DNA of 11,075 nt from CAZVIJ01 sp964626735. Lineage in GTDB: Bacteria; Patescibacteriota; Dojkabacteria; JAOAGR01. The notes beneath the pieces are model-generated. The model saw only the letters and a list, made by a program, of their open reading frames with translations. It searched no databases and was not told where the DNA came from. The translations under genes and the position numbers were made by a program. Below are positions 1 through 5,995 of this stretch, piece by piece. Numbering within the stretch: position 1 is the stretch's first letter; every line of letters starts with the position of its first letter. Location of the stretch: assembly GCA_964626735.1 (NCBI GenBank), contig CAZVIJ010000054.1:1-11075 (forward strand), read 5' to 3'.

Positions 1-49
1 GGTGCCGTTTAGTTTTAACACTACTAGCCTGCGTTCTCCGCACAGCACA

Positions 50-83
50 ATAAAGTACATAATAGAAAGTATCAGTACTTTAT
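50..83. repeat. 9-bp perfect inverted repeat over the start codon of the methyltransferase
   Basis: ATAAAGTAC (50-58) and GTACTTTAT (75-83) are exact reverse complements separated by 16 bases. The right arm includes the first two bases of the ATG at 82, and a possible -10 hexamer, CATAAT (58-63), lies at the inner edge of the left arm. It could be an operator for a dimeric repressor, or a hairpin that hides the start codon if the transcript begins upstream of the left arm. Confidence 0.45.
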
Positions 84-858
84 GGATCCCGTGAAGGCGA
101 AGTATCTCCACGATTTGCAGATTACCAACGAGGACGGAACGATTCGAAAGGAGATGGCAGGTAAATATAAGCAGGTCCAGAAGATCATAACCATCCTCGA
201 TGATACGATAAAAAGCGAAAAGGTTCCGTTTGGAAAGAGGATACGAGTGGTTGATATGGGGTCTGGCAAGGGCTACCTTACGTTTGCCCTGCACGATTAC
301 TTCAACAACTATTTGGAGATTGACGCCGAGGTAGTCGGCGTCGAGACGAACAAGGAACTCGTCGAGCTTTGCAATTTTTTCGCATCGAAGGCAGGGGCAA
401 ATTCCAACTTGAAGTTCGTGAATGGCTATATCGGAGATTTCTCGGATAAGGAAATAGATGTCCTGATAGCGTTGCATGCCTGCGACACAGCCACGGACGA
501 TGCGATATACAAAGGCATCAAGGCGAAGTCGCGCATCATCATGGTTGTTCCCTGCTGTCAGAAGGAAATACGGCCTCAATTTACGGCGCCTGTCGAAGAG
601 TCCAGTATTTTCAAGTTCGATACGTTCAAGGACCGATTTTCCCAAATGCTTACCGACAGTATCCGCTCGCTCATTATGGAGTCAGAAGGATATCGGACAA
701 AAGCTTTCGAGTTTATTTCCGATGCGCATACGCACAGGAACGTGATGCTGCTCGGTATCTATTCGGGACAAAAGGATCCCGGCAAAATCACCGAAGTCGG
801 TGCGCTAAAAAAGCGGTACGGGATAGAACACCAGCGACTCGAGCAACTGCTCGGTTGA
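82..858 (+). CDS. SAM-dependent methyltransferase (Methyltransf_32-like)
   Basis: This 258-residue protein is a class I methyltransferase. Motif I, the S-adenosylmethionine-binding loop, is VVDMGSGKG at residues 56-64. The acidic residue after strand 2 is in GVE (86-88). Two later motifs, HACDTATD (132-139) and VPCCQKE (156-162), are typical of the Methyltransf_32 group and recall the 'CG.ATD' and 'CCH' motifs of Trm13-type tRNA methyltransferases. An RNA substrate is therefore possible but unproven. No signal peptide or membrane segment is visible, so it is cytoplasmic. The ATG at 82 has no Shine-Dalgarno sequence and lies inside the right arm of a 9-bp inverted repeat. It ends at a TGA and is convergent with the next gene across a hairpin. 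Confidence 0.85.
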   Translation: MDPVKAKYLHDLQITNEDGTIRKEMAGKYKQVQKIITILDDTIKSEKVPFGKRIRVVDMGSGKGYLTFALHDYFNNYLEIDAEVVGVETNKELVELCNFFASKAGANSNLKFVNGYIGDFSDKEIDVLIALHACDTATDDAIYKGIKAKSRIIMVVPCCQKEIRPQFTAPVEESSIFKFDTFKDRFSQMLTDSIRSLIMESEGYRTKAFEFISDAHTHRNVMLLGIYSGQKDPGKITEVGALKKRYGIEHQRLEQLLG

Positions 859-875
859 TATAGAGTGGCGATGAA

Positions 876-904
876 TTGACAGATTTTCCCGTTTTCCCTA
901 CTTT
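876..904 (+). promoter_or_regulatory. possible promoter between convergent genes
   Basis: A perfect -35 box TTGACA (876-881) is followed after 17 bases by TACTTT (899-904), a weak -10. Transcription would start near 911 and run directly into the hairpin at 929-953. No ORF follows. This could be chance, or the promoter of a very short RNA. Confidence 0.25.
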
Positions 905-928
905 GGGGTAACGCGAGACACTGCTCTA

Positions 929-953
929 CCACTACCGGATATTCCGGTAGTGG
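929..953. terminator. hairpin between convergent genes, probable two-way terminator
   Basis: CCACTACCGGA (929-939) and TCCGGTAGTGG (943-953) form a perfect 11-bp GC-containing stem with a 3-base loop. It sits between the stop codons of two genes that face each other. Only a short GTTT follows on the plus strand and no long T-run exists on either side, so it is an imperfect intrinsic terminator. Confidence 0.55.
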
Positions 954-962
954 GTTTCGCGA

Positions 963-1610
963 TTACTTAAACAAGAATCGCTTGAGCAGATCTTTCCCTT
1001 TCGATACCCCGTTCGGCGTAAGCCGGTATTTCTTGCTGCGGTTCTGTCCCGATTGGAGTATATTTCCCTTCTCCACCTTGAGGTTGTGGCTGATATGCCC
1101 GTCGTTGATGCCGTAATTATTTACCTGTTTCGCGAATTCCAGCGCCGAAGTCCACTCTTCGTTATTGCCGATTTGGTTCGCGAGCAAGTATAGGAATGCC
1201 AACTGGCGCTGCTTGTCCGCATTATTGCCGGTGAGCGTTGCGGTAATCTTGATGTCGTTGCTCTTATCCATGTGGTAGATGGACATGAGCTCTTCGCGCT
1301 CGACTCCAACTTCGTACGCCATCTTGGTATAGAAGTCGCCTTCCATAATGATCGGTTCCGATGCAGGTCTTGATTCTGCGATTGGCTGAGGTGCGGGTTG
1401 TATATATGCCGCACTTTCGCCGGACAATTTTCGGACCGCGATCTTGAATGCGGTAGGTTTAATAATGTCTGGCAAGTCTGCAACAGTGGACATTGCGTCA
1501 TCAAAGAGCTTTTTTATTGTCTCAATGTTATGGGGAGTCTCTTGAGGCTCTGGATTGCTTTGTTCTTCGAGATTTTCCTGGTTTTCTGAGTAGTCCTGTT
1601 CGTCTTCCAT
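963..1610 (-). CDS. hypothetical protein with acidic N-terminus and winged-helix-like C-terminus
   Basis: I do not recognise a named family for this 215-residue protein. Residues 1-28 are very acidic, Gln/Asn-rich and probably disordered. Residues 29-65 look helical. Residues 68-90 form a Pro/Ala-rich linker. From about 91 a folded region begins (FYTKMAYEVGV...IYHMD). Residues 134-212 read like a winged helix: helices in LAFLYLLANQIG and ALEFAKQVNNYG, a recognition-helix-like HISHNLKVEKG, then a wing ending in KKYRLTPNG. It may be a DNA-binding or protein-binding adaptor. There is no membrane segment. A near-consensus promoter with a leader of about ten bases precedes the ATG, and there is no Shine-Dalgarno sequence. 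Its 3' end faces the methyltransferase gene. Confidence 0.75.
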   Translation of the reverse strand: MEDEQDYSENQENLEEQSNPEPQETPHNIETIKKLFDDAMSTVADLPDIIKPTAFKIAVRKLSGESAAYIQPAPQPIAESRPASEPIIMEGDFYTKMAYEVGVEREELMSIYHMDKSNDIKITATLTGNNADKQRQLAFLYLLANQIGNNEEWTSALEFAKQVNNYGINDGHISHNLKVEKGNILQSGQNRSKKYRLTPNGVSKGKDLLKRFLFK

Positions 1611-1627
1611 AAAAATATAGTAGTCAA

Positions 1628-1655
1628 ACTATACGCTAAGATACGCCGTTGTCAA
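1628..1655 (-). promoter_or_regulatory. sigma-70 type promoter of the winged-helix-like gene
   Basis: Read on the minus strand, a perfect -35 TTGACA (1655-1650) is separated by 16 bases from a -10 TATAGT (1633-1628). The expected start of transcription is near 1621, leaving a leader of roughly ten bases before the ATG at 1610. Confidence 0.7.
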
Positions 1656-1788
1656 TTTATGAAAGCATGTGGAATAGTTTAATAGCACGAGTGTAATTCC
1701 TGTCGCTTATTTTGGAACGCATGTCGCATAACTTGCGTAATGGGGTTGTCAGAATACACAAGACAGAGTAACTTGTGGTAAACGATCG

Positions 1789-1822
1789 AAAAAAAAAAAG
1801 TACCACGGCATTGGTGGTACTT
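1789..1822 (-). terminator. Rho-independent terminator of the M49-like peptidase gene
   Basis: On the minus strand the arms AAGTACCAC and GTGGTACTT form a 9-bp stem with a 7-base loop. A run of 11 Ts follows directly, seen as A-residues at 1789-1799 on the plus strand. It lies about 20 bases after the peptidase stop codon at 1842. This is the clearest terminator in the window. Confidence 0.9.
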
Positions 1823-1841
1823 GGTGTGGAAAACGTGAGGA

Positions 1842-3263
1842 TTACGGATTAAACGAATCGAGTTCAAGTTTCTGGAAGATCTCCTCGTTGAAATATTTCT
1901 TCCTGAATTCCTCCGCCCTATCGGTGAAGCCAGGCTCTTTTTGAGAGTCCTGAAGTTCTAGGAGTTCTTCCGCTAGCGAATTGATTGCTTCTTCCATCCT
2001 ATCGTAATCGATACGGAGTTTCTTACCGAGTAGTTCAATGCCGCCGTTATTCAAGATGCGGTTGAGCATGATGTTCTCGCCAATATAATAAAATTTAGCC
2101 AGGGTATCTTCTCGCTCCTTATATATGTAGAGCATTCGGGCGAGCATAGCTTCATAGAGCCCGTTTCTCGATGTCTTCATATGGGAAAGGAATCCCTGTT
2201 TTTCATGTCTTGCCGTTATATGAAGGCTTAATAGGCTCGCTTTCATCTCTTCCAGCCAACCTACCGTGAACCGTTCGGCATTGTGGAGTATTTCGTGCTG
2301 CAGTACATGAGCGAGGTTGCCGTTCGTGAATTCCGTTTCTGAGACCTGTGTCGGTTCGAAAAACTCCTCCTTGAAACGCATGTATAAGTACTTACCTTTA
2401 TGGGCAATGGTGTTCGAGTACATGAAAATCTGCTTGCCGTAGGTTTCTCGAATTTCCTGGTCATTCGGAAGATTTTGTCCGCTGTTCGGCTCCTTCGCGT
2501 TATCACCCGCGATGAAGAGCATATCGATAAAGGCTATTCTCGAGTTGCTTTGAATGACATCGCTATACTGGCTGAGCGCGTACGTTTTCACTTCCTGGAC
2601 GAAATCGTCGCTGATGATTTTGCTTTCCACGAATCCTTTCGCTTCCCAGAAGTTTTTCCACGGATCATCATACGGGAATACCAGTTCTTTGAATTTGTTC
2701 TGCGTATTGTCCCAATAATTTTCAAGCGGGTGGAAGTACATGAACACTTCATCGCTTTGGGTTGCGAGTGTGATGTCGACGTCCAGCCACTCCTTCGGCC
2801 GACGTCCGTGGAGCTGATCGCTTTTGATAGCAACGAGAACTTGGTTGAGGTATTTGGTGAAACCTTGATGTTCCTTGAATACATCCCTGTTCAGCGCGTC
2901 GGATAGTATGTTCTCAAGTTCGGCAATTTCATCAGGGTATTCTTCACGATACGTCTTTGCTACTTTCACACCTCCTTCTTTTTTGGAGACGCTGAAGTGG
3001 CTCGCGAAGAAATCGTCGGATTCGAATGCTTCACGGATATCCGATTCAGTTACGTCTTCGGAGTACGTATTGTTCAATTGCTTTTTACCGATGCGGGCGG
3101 AAACTATTGCGAGATTTACCATGACATCGGCCATTTCTTCTGTTATTTTTCCTGCCAAAATAGCATCCTCCACTCCATCCCATACCCAAAGCTCTAATTC
3201 AGGATAGTACCTGCCGCCGGTTGTCGGATTCGATTCTTTATTTTTTAGTTCTGAATATTTCAT
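1842..3263 (-). CDS. zinc metallopeptidase related to dipeptidyl peptidase III (M49-like)
   Basis: This 473-residue cytoplasmic protein carries a gluzincin-type zinc motif HEILH (323-327) and a second motif LEEMKAS (337-343). The second motif matches in place and shape the EEcrAE/EEAKAD zinc-ligand helix of the DPP III family. A conserved block SGQNLPNDQEIRETYG (261-276) is, as I recall it, typical of bacterial M49 relatives. M49 enzymes usually have HExxGH. The five-residue HExxH form is known in some bacterial members, such as that of Caldithrix abyssi. Zinc-dependent cleavage of short peptides is the likely role. The protein is shorter than classical DPP III (about 550-700 residues), and the acidic residue that closes motif 2 is Ser here, so substrate range and activity are uncertain. 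It has its own terminator and is divergent from the CPBP protease gene. Confidence 0.72.
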   Translation of the reverse strand: MKYSELKNKESNPTTGGRYYPELELWVWDGVEDAILAGKITEEMADVMVNLAIVSARIGKKQLNNTYSEDVTESDIREAFESDDFFASHFSVSKKEGGVKVAKTYREEYPDEIAELENILSDALNRDVFKEHQGFTKYLNQVLVAIKSDQLHGRRPKEWLDVDITLATQSDEVFMYFHPLENYWDNTQNKFKELVFPYDDPWKNFWEAKGFVESKIISDDFVQEVKTYALSQYSDVIQSNSRIAFIDMLFIAGDNAKEPNSGQNLPNDQEIRETYGKQIFMYSNTIAHKGKYLYMRFKEEFFEPTQVSETEFTNGNLAHVLQHEILHNAERFTVGWLEEMKASLLSLHITARHEKQGFLSHMKTSRNGLYEAMLARMLYIYKEREDTLAKFYYIGENIMLNRILNNGGIELLGKKLRIDYDRMEEAINSLAEELLELQDSQKEPGFTDRAEEFRKKYFNEEIFQKLELDSFNP

Positions 3264-3271
3264 TGGTCGTT

Positions 3272-3293
3272 ATTATGTAGTATCCCTATTGTA
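3272..3293 (-). promoter_or_regulatory. probable promoter region of the M49-like gene
   Basis: On the minus strand two -10 like hexamers precede the ATG at 3263: TACAAT (3293-3288) and CATAAT (3277-3272). The nearer one ends 8 bases before the ATG and would give a leaderless or nearly leaderless mRNA. No convincing -35 box and no Shine-Dalgarno sequence are seen. Confidence 0.4.
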
Positions 3294-3334
3294 TAAAATT
3301 AAAGCTGTCGATTAAATTACGCTGACGATTCCTG

Positions 3335-3340
3335 TATCCT
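3335..3340 (+). promoter_or_regulatory. -10 box of a probably leaderless promoter (CPBP gene)
   Basis: TATCCT ends exactly 5 bases (cggct) before the ATG at 3346, which puts the expected transcription start at or next to the start codon. The same layout, with the identical five bases cggct, occurs before the gene at 10826. Confidence 0.45.
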
Positions 3341-3345
3341 CGGCT

Positions 3346-3987
3346 ATGCGCAAATTCATGTATCCGCTCGTTCTTTATATCTTCATTTTCATAGTATGGA
3401 CTTCTTATCGATATTTGTTCTCTTTTCCGGAATGGATCGATGAAATTCTGATCAAGCCGATATTGTGGCTTGCACCTACCTATCTTGTCGTCGCCAACTT
3501 GGAGAAGTCTCGAATATCCGATTACATCGAATTTCGAGGAGCATGGACGAAGCAAGCTGCCGTAGGCATAGGCATCGGAGTGTTTATGGGATTGCAGCGT
3601 TTAATTGGCCTAAAAGTCGGCAATCCCCATATCGGTTTCAACCCATTCCATTTCAGCGTTGCCTCAATTGTGCTGCAAATATTTCTGACAATGTTTACTG
3701 CTACAACCGAAGAGTTTGTGTTTCGAGGGTATTTCTATCGGAGGATTAAGAACCTATTCGGGAGCGCTGCTTGGGGTATGGGCGTTAGCGCTTGCCTGTT
3801 TGCAGCATTGCATGTCCCCGTTATTATGTTCGTCCTTCACTACTCGCCTGCCCAGTTGATAAGCTATCTGGTTGTGCTTATCGCTTTCGGGTTAGTCGAA
3901 AGTTTTACGTATGAAGAAACGAAGTCCTTAACTCCCTGTATCATCAGCCATGCCCTCTGGAATGTTTCGAATATTTTGATCGGATAG
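3346..3987 (+). CDS. CPBP family intramembrane metalloprotease (CAAX protease/Abi family)
   Basis: This is a 213-residue polytopic membrane protein with hydrophobic segments around 5-25, 33-50, 70-86, 104-118, 138-165 and 168-186. It has the family's active-site motifs: EEFVFRG (122-128, the EExxxR glutamates and arginine), FAALH (152-156) and HALWN (202-206). These residues hold a metal and a water molecule inside the membrane. The family includes CAAX prenyl proteases, bacteriocin self-immunity proteins and other intramembrane proteases. The substrate cannot be told from sequence. It is divergent from the M49-like gene, with 82 bases between. The ATG at 3346 has no ribosome binding site but a -10 box at leaderless distance. 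Confidence 0.88.
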   Translation: MRKFMYPLVLYIFIFIVWTSYRYLFSFPEWIDEILIKPILWLAPTYLVVANLEKSRISDYIEFRGAWTKQAAVGIGIGVFMGLQRLIGLKVGNPHIGFNPFHFSVASIVLQIFLTMFTATTEEFVFRGYFYRRIKNLFGSAAWGMGVSACLFAALHVPVIMFVLHYSPAQLISYLVVLIAFGLVESFTYEETKSLTPCIISHALWNVSNILIG

Positions 3988-3989
3988 CT

Positions 3990-4017
3990 TTGCTATTGGT
4001 TCCAGAATCACTAGAAT
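3990..4017 (+). promoter_or_regulatory. promoter of the CHRD-like membrane protein gene
   Basis: TTGCTA (3990-3995) is followed after 16 bases by TAGAAT (4012-4017), which ends 8 bases before the ATG at 4026. The transcript would begin at or within a base or two of the start codon. No Shine-Dalgarno sequence is present. Confidence 0.5.
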
Positions 4018-4025
4018 GAACCATA

Positions 4026-4529
4026 ATGGCAGATGAGGTTAAAACAAACGATAAGAAAACTTTAGGCGTGGTAATCGCTGTAATAGTTTGCCTTCTGCTG
4101 GTCCTCGCTTCTGGAGTTTTCGTTTACTTGAAACCGCAACTCTTCTCGGGAAAATCGAGTGTAACCCCCACCCCTGCCCCTGTCTCCTCTGACAGCGAAG
4201 TTCGAAACCTCGATCTTCAGCTATCCGGCAAGGACGATGCTAAGCTATCGGGAAAGGTATCCTTGAATAATGTCGATGGCAAGGCGAAAGTCGTTATCGA
4301 ACTTACGAACGCAGCTAAGGATAGTAAGCAGAGCGCAGCACTCTATCAGGGAACGTGCGATACGTACACAGATTTAGTATTTGAGCTTCAGCCTCTTTCG
4401 GACGGAAAGTCAGAAACACTCCTTACCGTCTCCACGCAAAATGTATTGGATCGAAGCCCGCTTGTTGTCGTCGTCACCAAGTCGCTTGTCGATATGACCC
4501 CCTCAGCCTGCGTAGCCCTAAATAAATAA
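4026..4529 (+). CDS. membrane-anchored extracellular protein with CHRD-like domain
   Basis: This 167-residue protein has a short charged N-terminus, one membrane segment (about 13-36) and a Thr/Pro/Ser-rich linker (45-56). A compact all-beta outer domain follows (about 58-165). The domain pattern is GTC (109-111), then a short loop, LQPLSDGKSET (121-131) and DMTPSACVAL (156-165). It resembles the CHRD-like 'QGTC...PL..V.NGkSeT...' domains often found in Patescibacteria surface proteins. The two cysteines C111 and C162 could form a disulfide. The function is unknown: likely anchored in the membrane with the domain outside. It is monocistronic, between the CPBP gene and the tRNA. Confidence 0.7.
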   Translation: MADEVKTNDKKTLGVVIAVIVCLLLVLASGVFVYLKPQLFSGKSSVTPTPAPVSSDSEVRNLDLQLSGKDDAKLSGKVSLNNVDGKAKVVIELTNAAKDSKQSAALYQGTCDTYTDLVFELQPLSDGKSETLLTVSTQNVLDRSPLVVVVTKSLVDMTPSACVALNK

Positions 4530-4550
4530 TCTGGATTAGTACCACGCGTA

Positions 4551-4559
4551 TGGTAAAAT
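4551..4559 (+). promoter_or_regulatory. extended -10 promoter of tRNA-Gly
   Basis: TGG TAAAAT (4551-4559) is an extended -10 element. The expected transcription start is near 4566, about eight bases before the mature tRNA. A short inverted repeat, TACCA (4540-4544) / TGGTA (4551-4555), overlaps it. The -35 region (TGGATT, 4532-4537) is poor. Confidence 0.55.
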
Positions 4560-4573
4560 CAATCGTTACAGCT

Positions 4574-4647
4574 GCGAGTATAGTTTAGCGGTAAAACACA
4601 TCCTTCCCAAGGATGGGTCACGGGTTCGATTCCCGTTACTCGCTCCA
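4574..4647 (+). tRNA. tRNA-Gly (anticodon CCC)
   Basis: This is a 74-base cloverleaf with encoded CCA. The acceptor arms GCGAGTA (4574-4580) and TACTCGC (4637-4643) pair over all 7 bases, and the discriminator is T4644, as expected for bacterial tRNA-Gly. The anticodon stem CATCC/GGATG holds the loop TTCCCAA with anticodon CCC, reading GGG. The T-arm has CGGGTTCGATTCCCG. It is a stand-alone gene with its own promoter and a hairpin right behind it. The CCC isoacceptor is dispensable in many small genomes that keep only UCC and GCC. Confidence 0.96.
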
Positions 4648-4669
4648 CACGATGACTTATGTCATCGTG
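4648..4669 (+). terminator. perfect hairpin directly after tRNA-Gly
   Basis: CACGATGAC (4648-4656) and GTCATCGTG (4661-4669) form a perfect 9-bp stem with loop TTAT, beginning at the first base after the encoded CCA. There is no T-run after it, so it may be a weak terminator or a 3'-processing signal for the tRNA precursor. Confidence 0.5.
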
Positions 4670-4741
4670 ATAGACCTGTAAGACTATTAGTGCCAGTTGA
4701 TGTTTCTGATGCATAAAGTGTACGGGGTACCAGTATTAATA

Positions 4742-4770
4742 TTCATAACTACCCCCAAAATTCCTACAAT
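4742..4770 (+). promoter_or_regulatory. promoter of the UDG-like gene
   Basis: TTCATA (4742-4747) and TACAAT (4765-4770) are separated by exactly 17 bases. TACAAT ends 9 bases before the ATG at 4780, giving a leader of about two bases. No Shine-Dalgarno sequence is seen, which supports the start at 4780. Confidence 0.55.
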
Positions 4771-4779
4771 ATCAATACT

Positions 4780-5454
4780 ATGTCACCACACTCCCCTCTT
4801 CAACTACCCGAACTCTTCGCGCAATTCGATCTTCTTCACGATCGCTTCGGTAGTCGTTCCTATACCTCCATTTACGGCGCCGGAAAAATCGAGAGGCCTC
4901 AACTTTGTCTGATATTCATGAATCCGACAGCCCGTAATATTTCGGCTTCGAAAACGTGGACAGGAATTAAAGCACCTTGGCTCGGTACGAAGCATGTATG
5001 GAAAATGTTATATAAACTTGGCCTCCTGACGGACGAGGAACTTTACCATAACATCAGTACTTATAAACCTGACGAATGGACTGAAGACTTTTGCGAGTTA
5101 CTATACAAACACGTGGCTGACAATTTCTTGTACATAACTAATATCGCAAAGTGCACTCAGGATGATGCTCGGAAACTGCCTGACACGTTATTCAAAGAGT
5201 ATCGGGATCTTATGCTTGATGAACTTGACCGTATCCAGCCTGTCCACGTAGTAACGTTCGGTAATCAAGTAAGTTCTATCCTTCTCCAGAAACCTATTTC
5301 CGTTTCCAAGTTTGTCAGTAATGAATATGTCAGCCTTACAACACCTCTTGGTCAGACGTTTCGTGTATATCCTACTTACTATCCTGTCGGCCAAGGAATG
5401 CGGAATATGGATAAGGCTATCAAACGAATCGATGCTATCTTCAATAGCTTGTAA
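4780..5454 (+). CDS. uracil-DNA glycosylase superfamily protein (divergent clade)
   Basis: This 224-residue protein has the layout of a uracil-DNA glycosylase fold. The active-site strand and loop LIFMNPTARN (44-53) stand where family 4/5 enzymes have GEAPG. ITNIAKC (119-125) and VTFGNQVSSIL (158-168) form core strands and helix. The last motif, RVYPTYYPVGQGMRN (195-209), replaces the usual 'HPS' catalytic loop. A conserved KAPWLGTKHVW (64-74) follows motif 1. I recall similar proteins from other Patescibacteria, so this appears to be a real clade. Base removal from DNA is the family role, but the missing histidine leaves the activity open. The gene is convergent with the NUDIX gene, 24 bases away. 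Confidence 0.75.
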   Translation: MSPHSPLQLPELFAQFDLLHDRFGSRSYTSIYGAGKIERPQLCLIFMNPTARNISASKTWTGIKAPWLGTKHVWKMLYKLGLLTDEELYHNISTYKPDEWTEDFCELLYKHVADNFLYITNIAKCTQDDARKLPDTLFKEYRDLMLDELDRIQPVHVVTFGNQVSSILLQKPISVSKFVSNEYVSLTTPLGQTFRVYPTYYPVGQGMRNMDKAIKRIDAIFNSL

Positions 5455-5459
5455 ACTCC

Positions 5460-5478
5460 GTGTCAGCTTGCCTGACGC
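5460..5478. terminator. short hairpin between convergent UDG-like and NUDIX genes
   Basis: Bases 5460-5466 and 5472-5478 pair over 7 positions (core GTCAG/CTGAC, one G-T pair) with a 5-base loop. It fills the 24-base gap between two genes that face each other. No T-run follows on either strand, so termination there is only suggested by position. Confidence 0.3.
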
Positions 5479-5949
5479 TTACGATATAGAGAATTCATTT
5501 AAAACTGACAGTGCATTATCATATTGGTTTTCAAAGACGAGGTATGTCGCAAGCTCGCTCGGTTTGACCCACATGAGTTGCCGGACCTCGTGTGCTGGAT
5601 GTACGATGCTTTTATCGCCCGTGAACTTTAGAACGAATTGTTCTTTTCGTTGACCCCGGTACTTCTTCAGTCCCGCTTCGTTCCGTTTGGCTTGAACTTC
5701 GGATGAGAAATCGTACTGCAGAGGCGAACTTGACTTTCCAATAATCTGGAGCGATTCTCGAGGGATATTCACTTCCTCCAGTATTTCCCGGTACAGCGTC
5801 TCTTCCGTTGATTCACCATCTTCTGAGCCTCCTGCCACGAAGTTCCATTCGTTTTCCTTGTAGTAGATTAGCTGGATTATTAAAAGTCTATTCTCATTGT
5901 CGAGAATGTAGGCGACAACGCCTTGTCTATATTCTTCGCCTGGATTCAT
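5479..5949 (-). CDS. NUDIX hydrolase, RppH-like
   Basis: The protein has 156 residues from the chosen start. The NUDIX box occupies about residues 40-62 (GGSEDGE, then REILEEVNI), matching GX5EX7REUXEE, with Asn in place of the usual glycine near the end. Two features point to the RppH type, which removes pyrophosphate from 5' ends of RNA. One is the start EYRQGVVAYIL, aligned with RppH 'YRPNVGIV'. The other is YRGQRKEQFVLKF (about 97-109), aligned with 'GQKQKWFLL'. I chose the ATG at 5949 because it leaves six residues before the tyrosine, as in E. coli RppH, and has an extended -10 box five bases upstream. An ATG at 5964 (five residues longer) has a GGAGG 11 bases upstream and is the alternative. 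It is divergent from the anti-sigma-like gene. Confidence 0.8.
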   Translation of the reverse strand: MNPGEEYRQGVVAYILDNENRLLIIQLIYYKENEWNFVAGGSEDGESTEETLYREILEEVNIPRESLQIIGKSSSPLQYDFSSEVQAKRNEAGLKKYRGQRKEQFVLKFTGDKSIVHPAHEVRQLMWVKPSELATYLVFENQYDNALSVLNEFSIS

Positions 5950-5954
5950 ATAGA

Positions 5955-5963
5955 ATTTTAGCA
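5955..5963 (-). promoter_or_regulatory. extended -10 promoter, leaderless start of the NUDIX gene
   Basis: On the minus strand TGC TAAAAT (5963-5955) is an extended -10 that ends 5 bases before the ATG at 5949. If active, it places transcription start at the ATG and rules out the upstream ATG at 5964, whose TG is part of the promoter. Confidence 0.55.
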
Positions 5964-5986
5964 TAGAACTGCTGTCCTCCCCCTCC

Positions 5987-5995
5987 TAATAGTAT
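5987..5995 (+). promoter_or_regulatory. possible -10 region of the anti-sigma/sigma pair
   Basis: TAATAG (5987-5992) and the overlapping TAGTAT (5990-5995) are the only -10 like hexamers in the 44-base divergent gap. TAGTAT ends 7 bases before the in-frame ATG at 6003, so translation might start there and not at 5994. No -35 box is clear. Confidence 0.3.

Noticed and set aside
1679..1867. Minus-strand ORF of 62 residues between the M49-like gene and the winged-helix-like gene
   Set aside because: It starts inside the end of the M49-like gene and reads straight through the strong terminator and its T-run (FFF in the translation). There is no protein-like pattern and no start signal.
2400..2906. 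Plus-strand ORF of 168 residues opposite the M49-like gene
   Set aside because: It is antisense to a gene with clear zinc-peptidase motifs. Its composition is that of a shadow frame and it has no promoter or ribosome binding site.
3984..3996. Small hairpin ATAGC-TTT-GCTAT at the end of the CPBP gene
   Set aside because: Only 5 weak base pairs, overlapping the stop codon and the -35 of the next promoter, with no T-run. It is too weak to call a terminator.
4574..4647. Possible use of UGA as glycine codon, prompted by the tRNA-Gly
   Set aside because: The anticodon is CCC, not UCA, and genes such as those ending at 858 and 10146 stop at TGA at sensible places, so the standard code fits.
4697..4912. 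Plus-strand ORF of 71 residues upstream of and overlapping the UDG-like gene
   Set aside because: It covers the UDG-like promoter and is out of frame with the supported gene. The sequence has no protein-like pattern.
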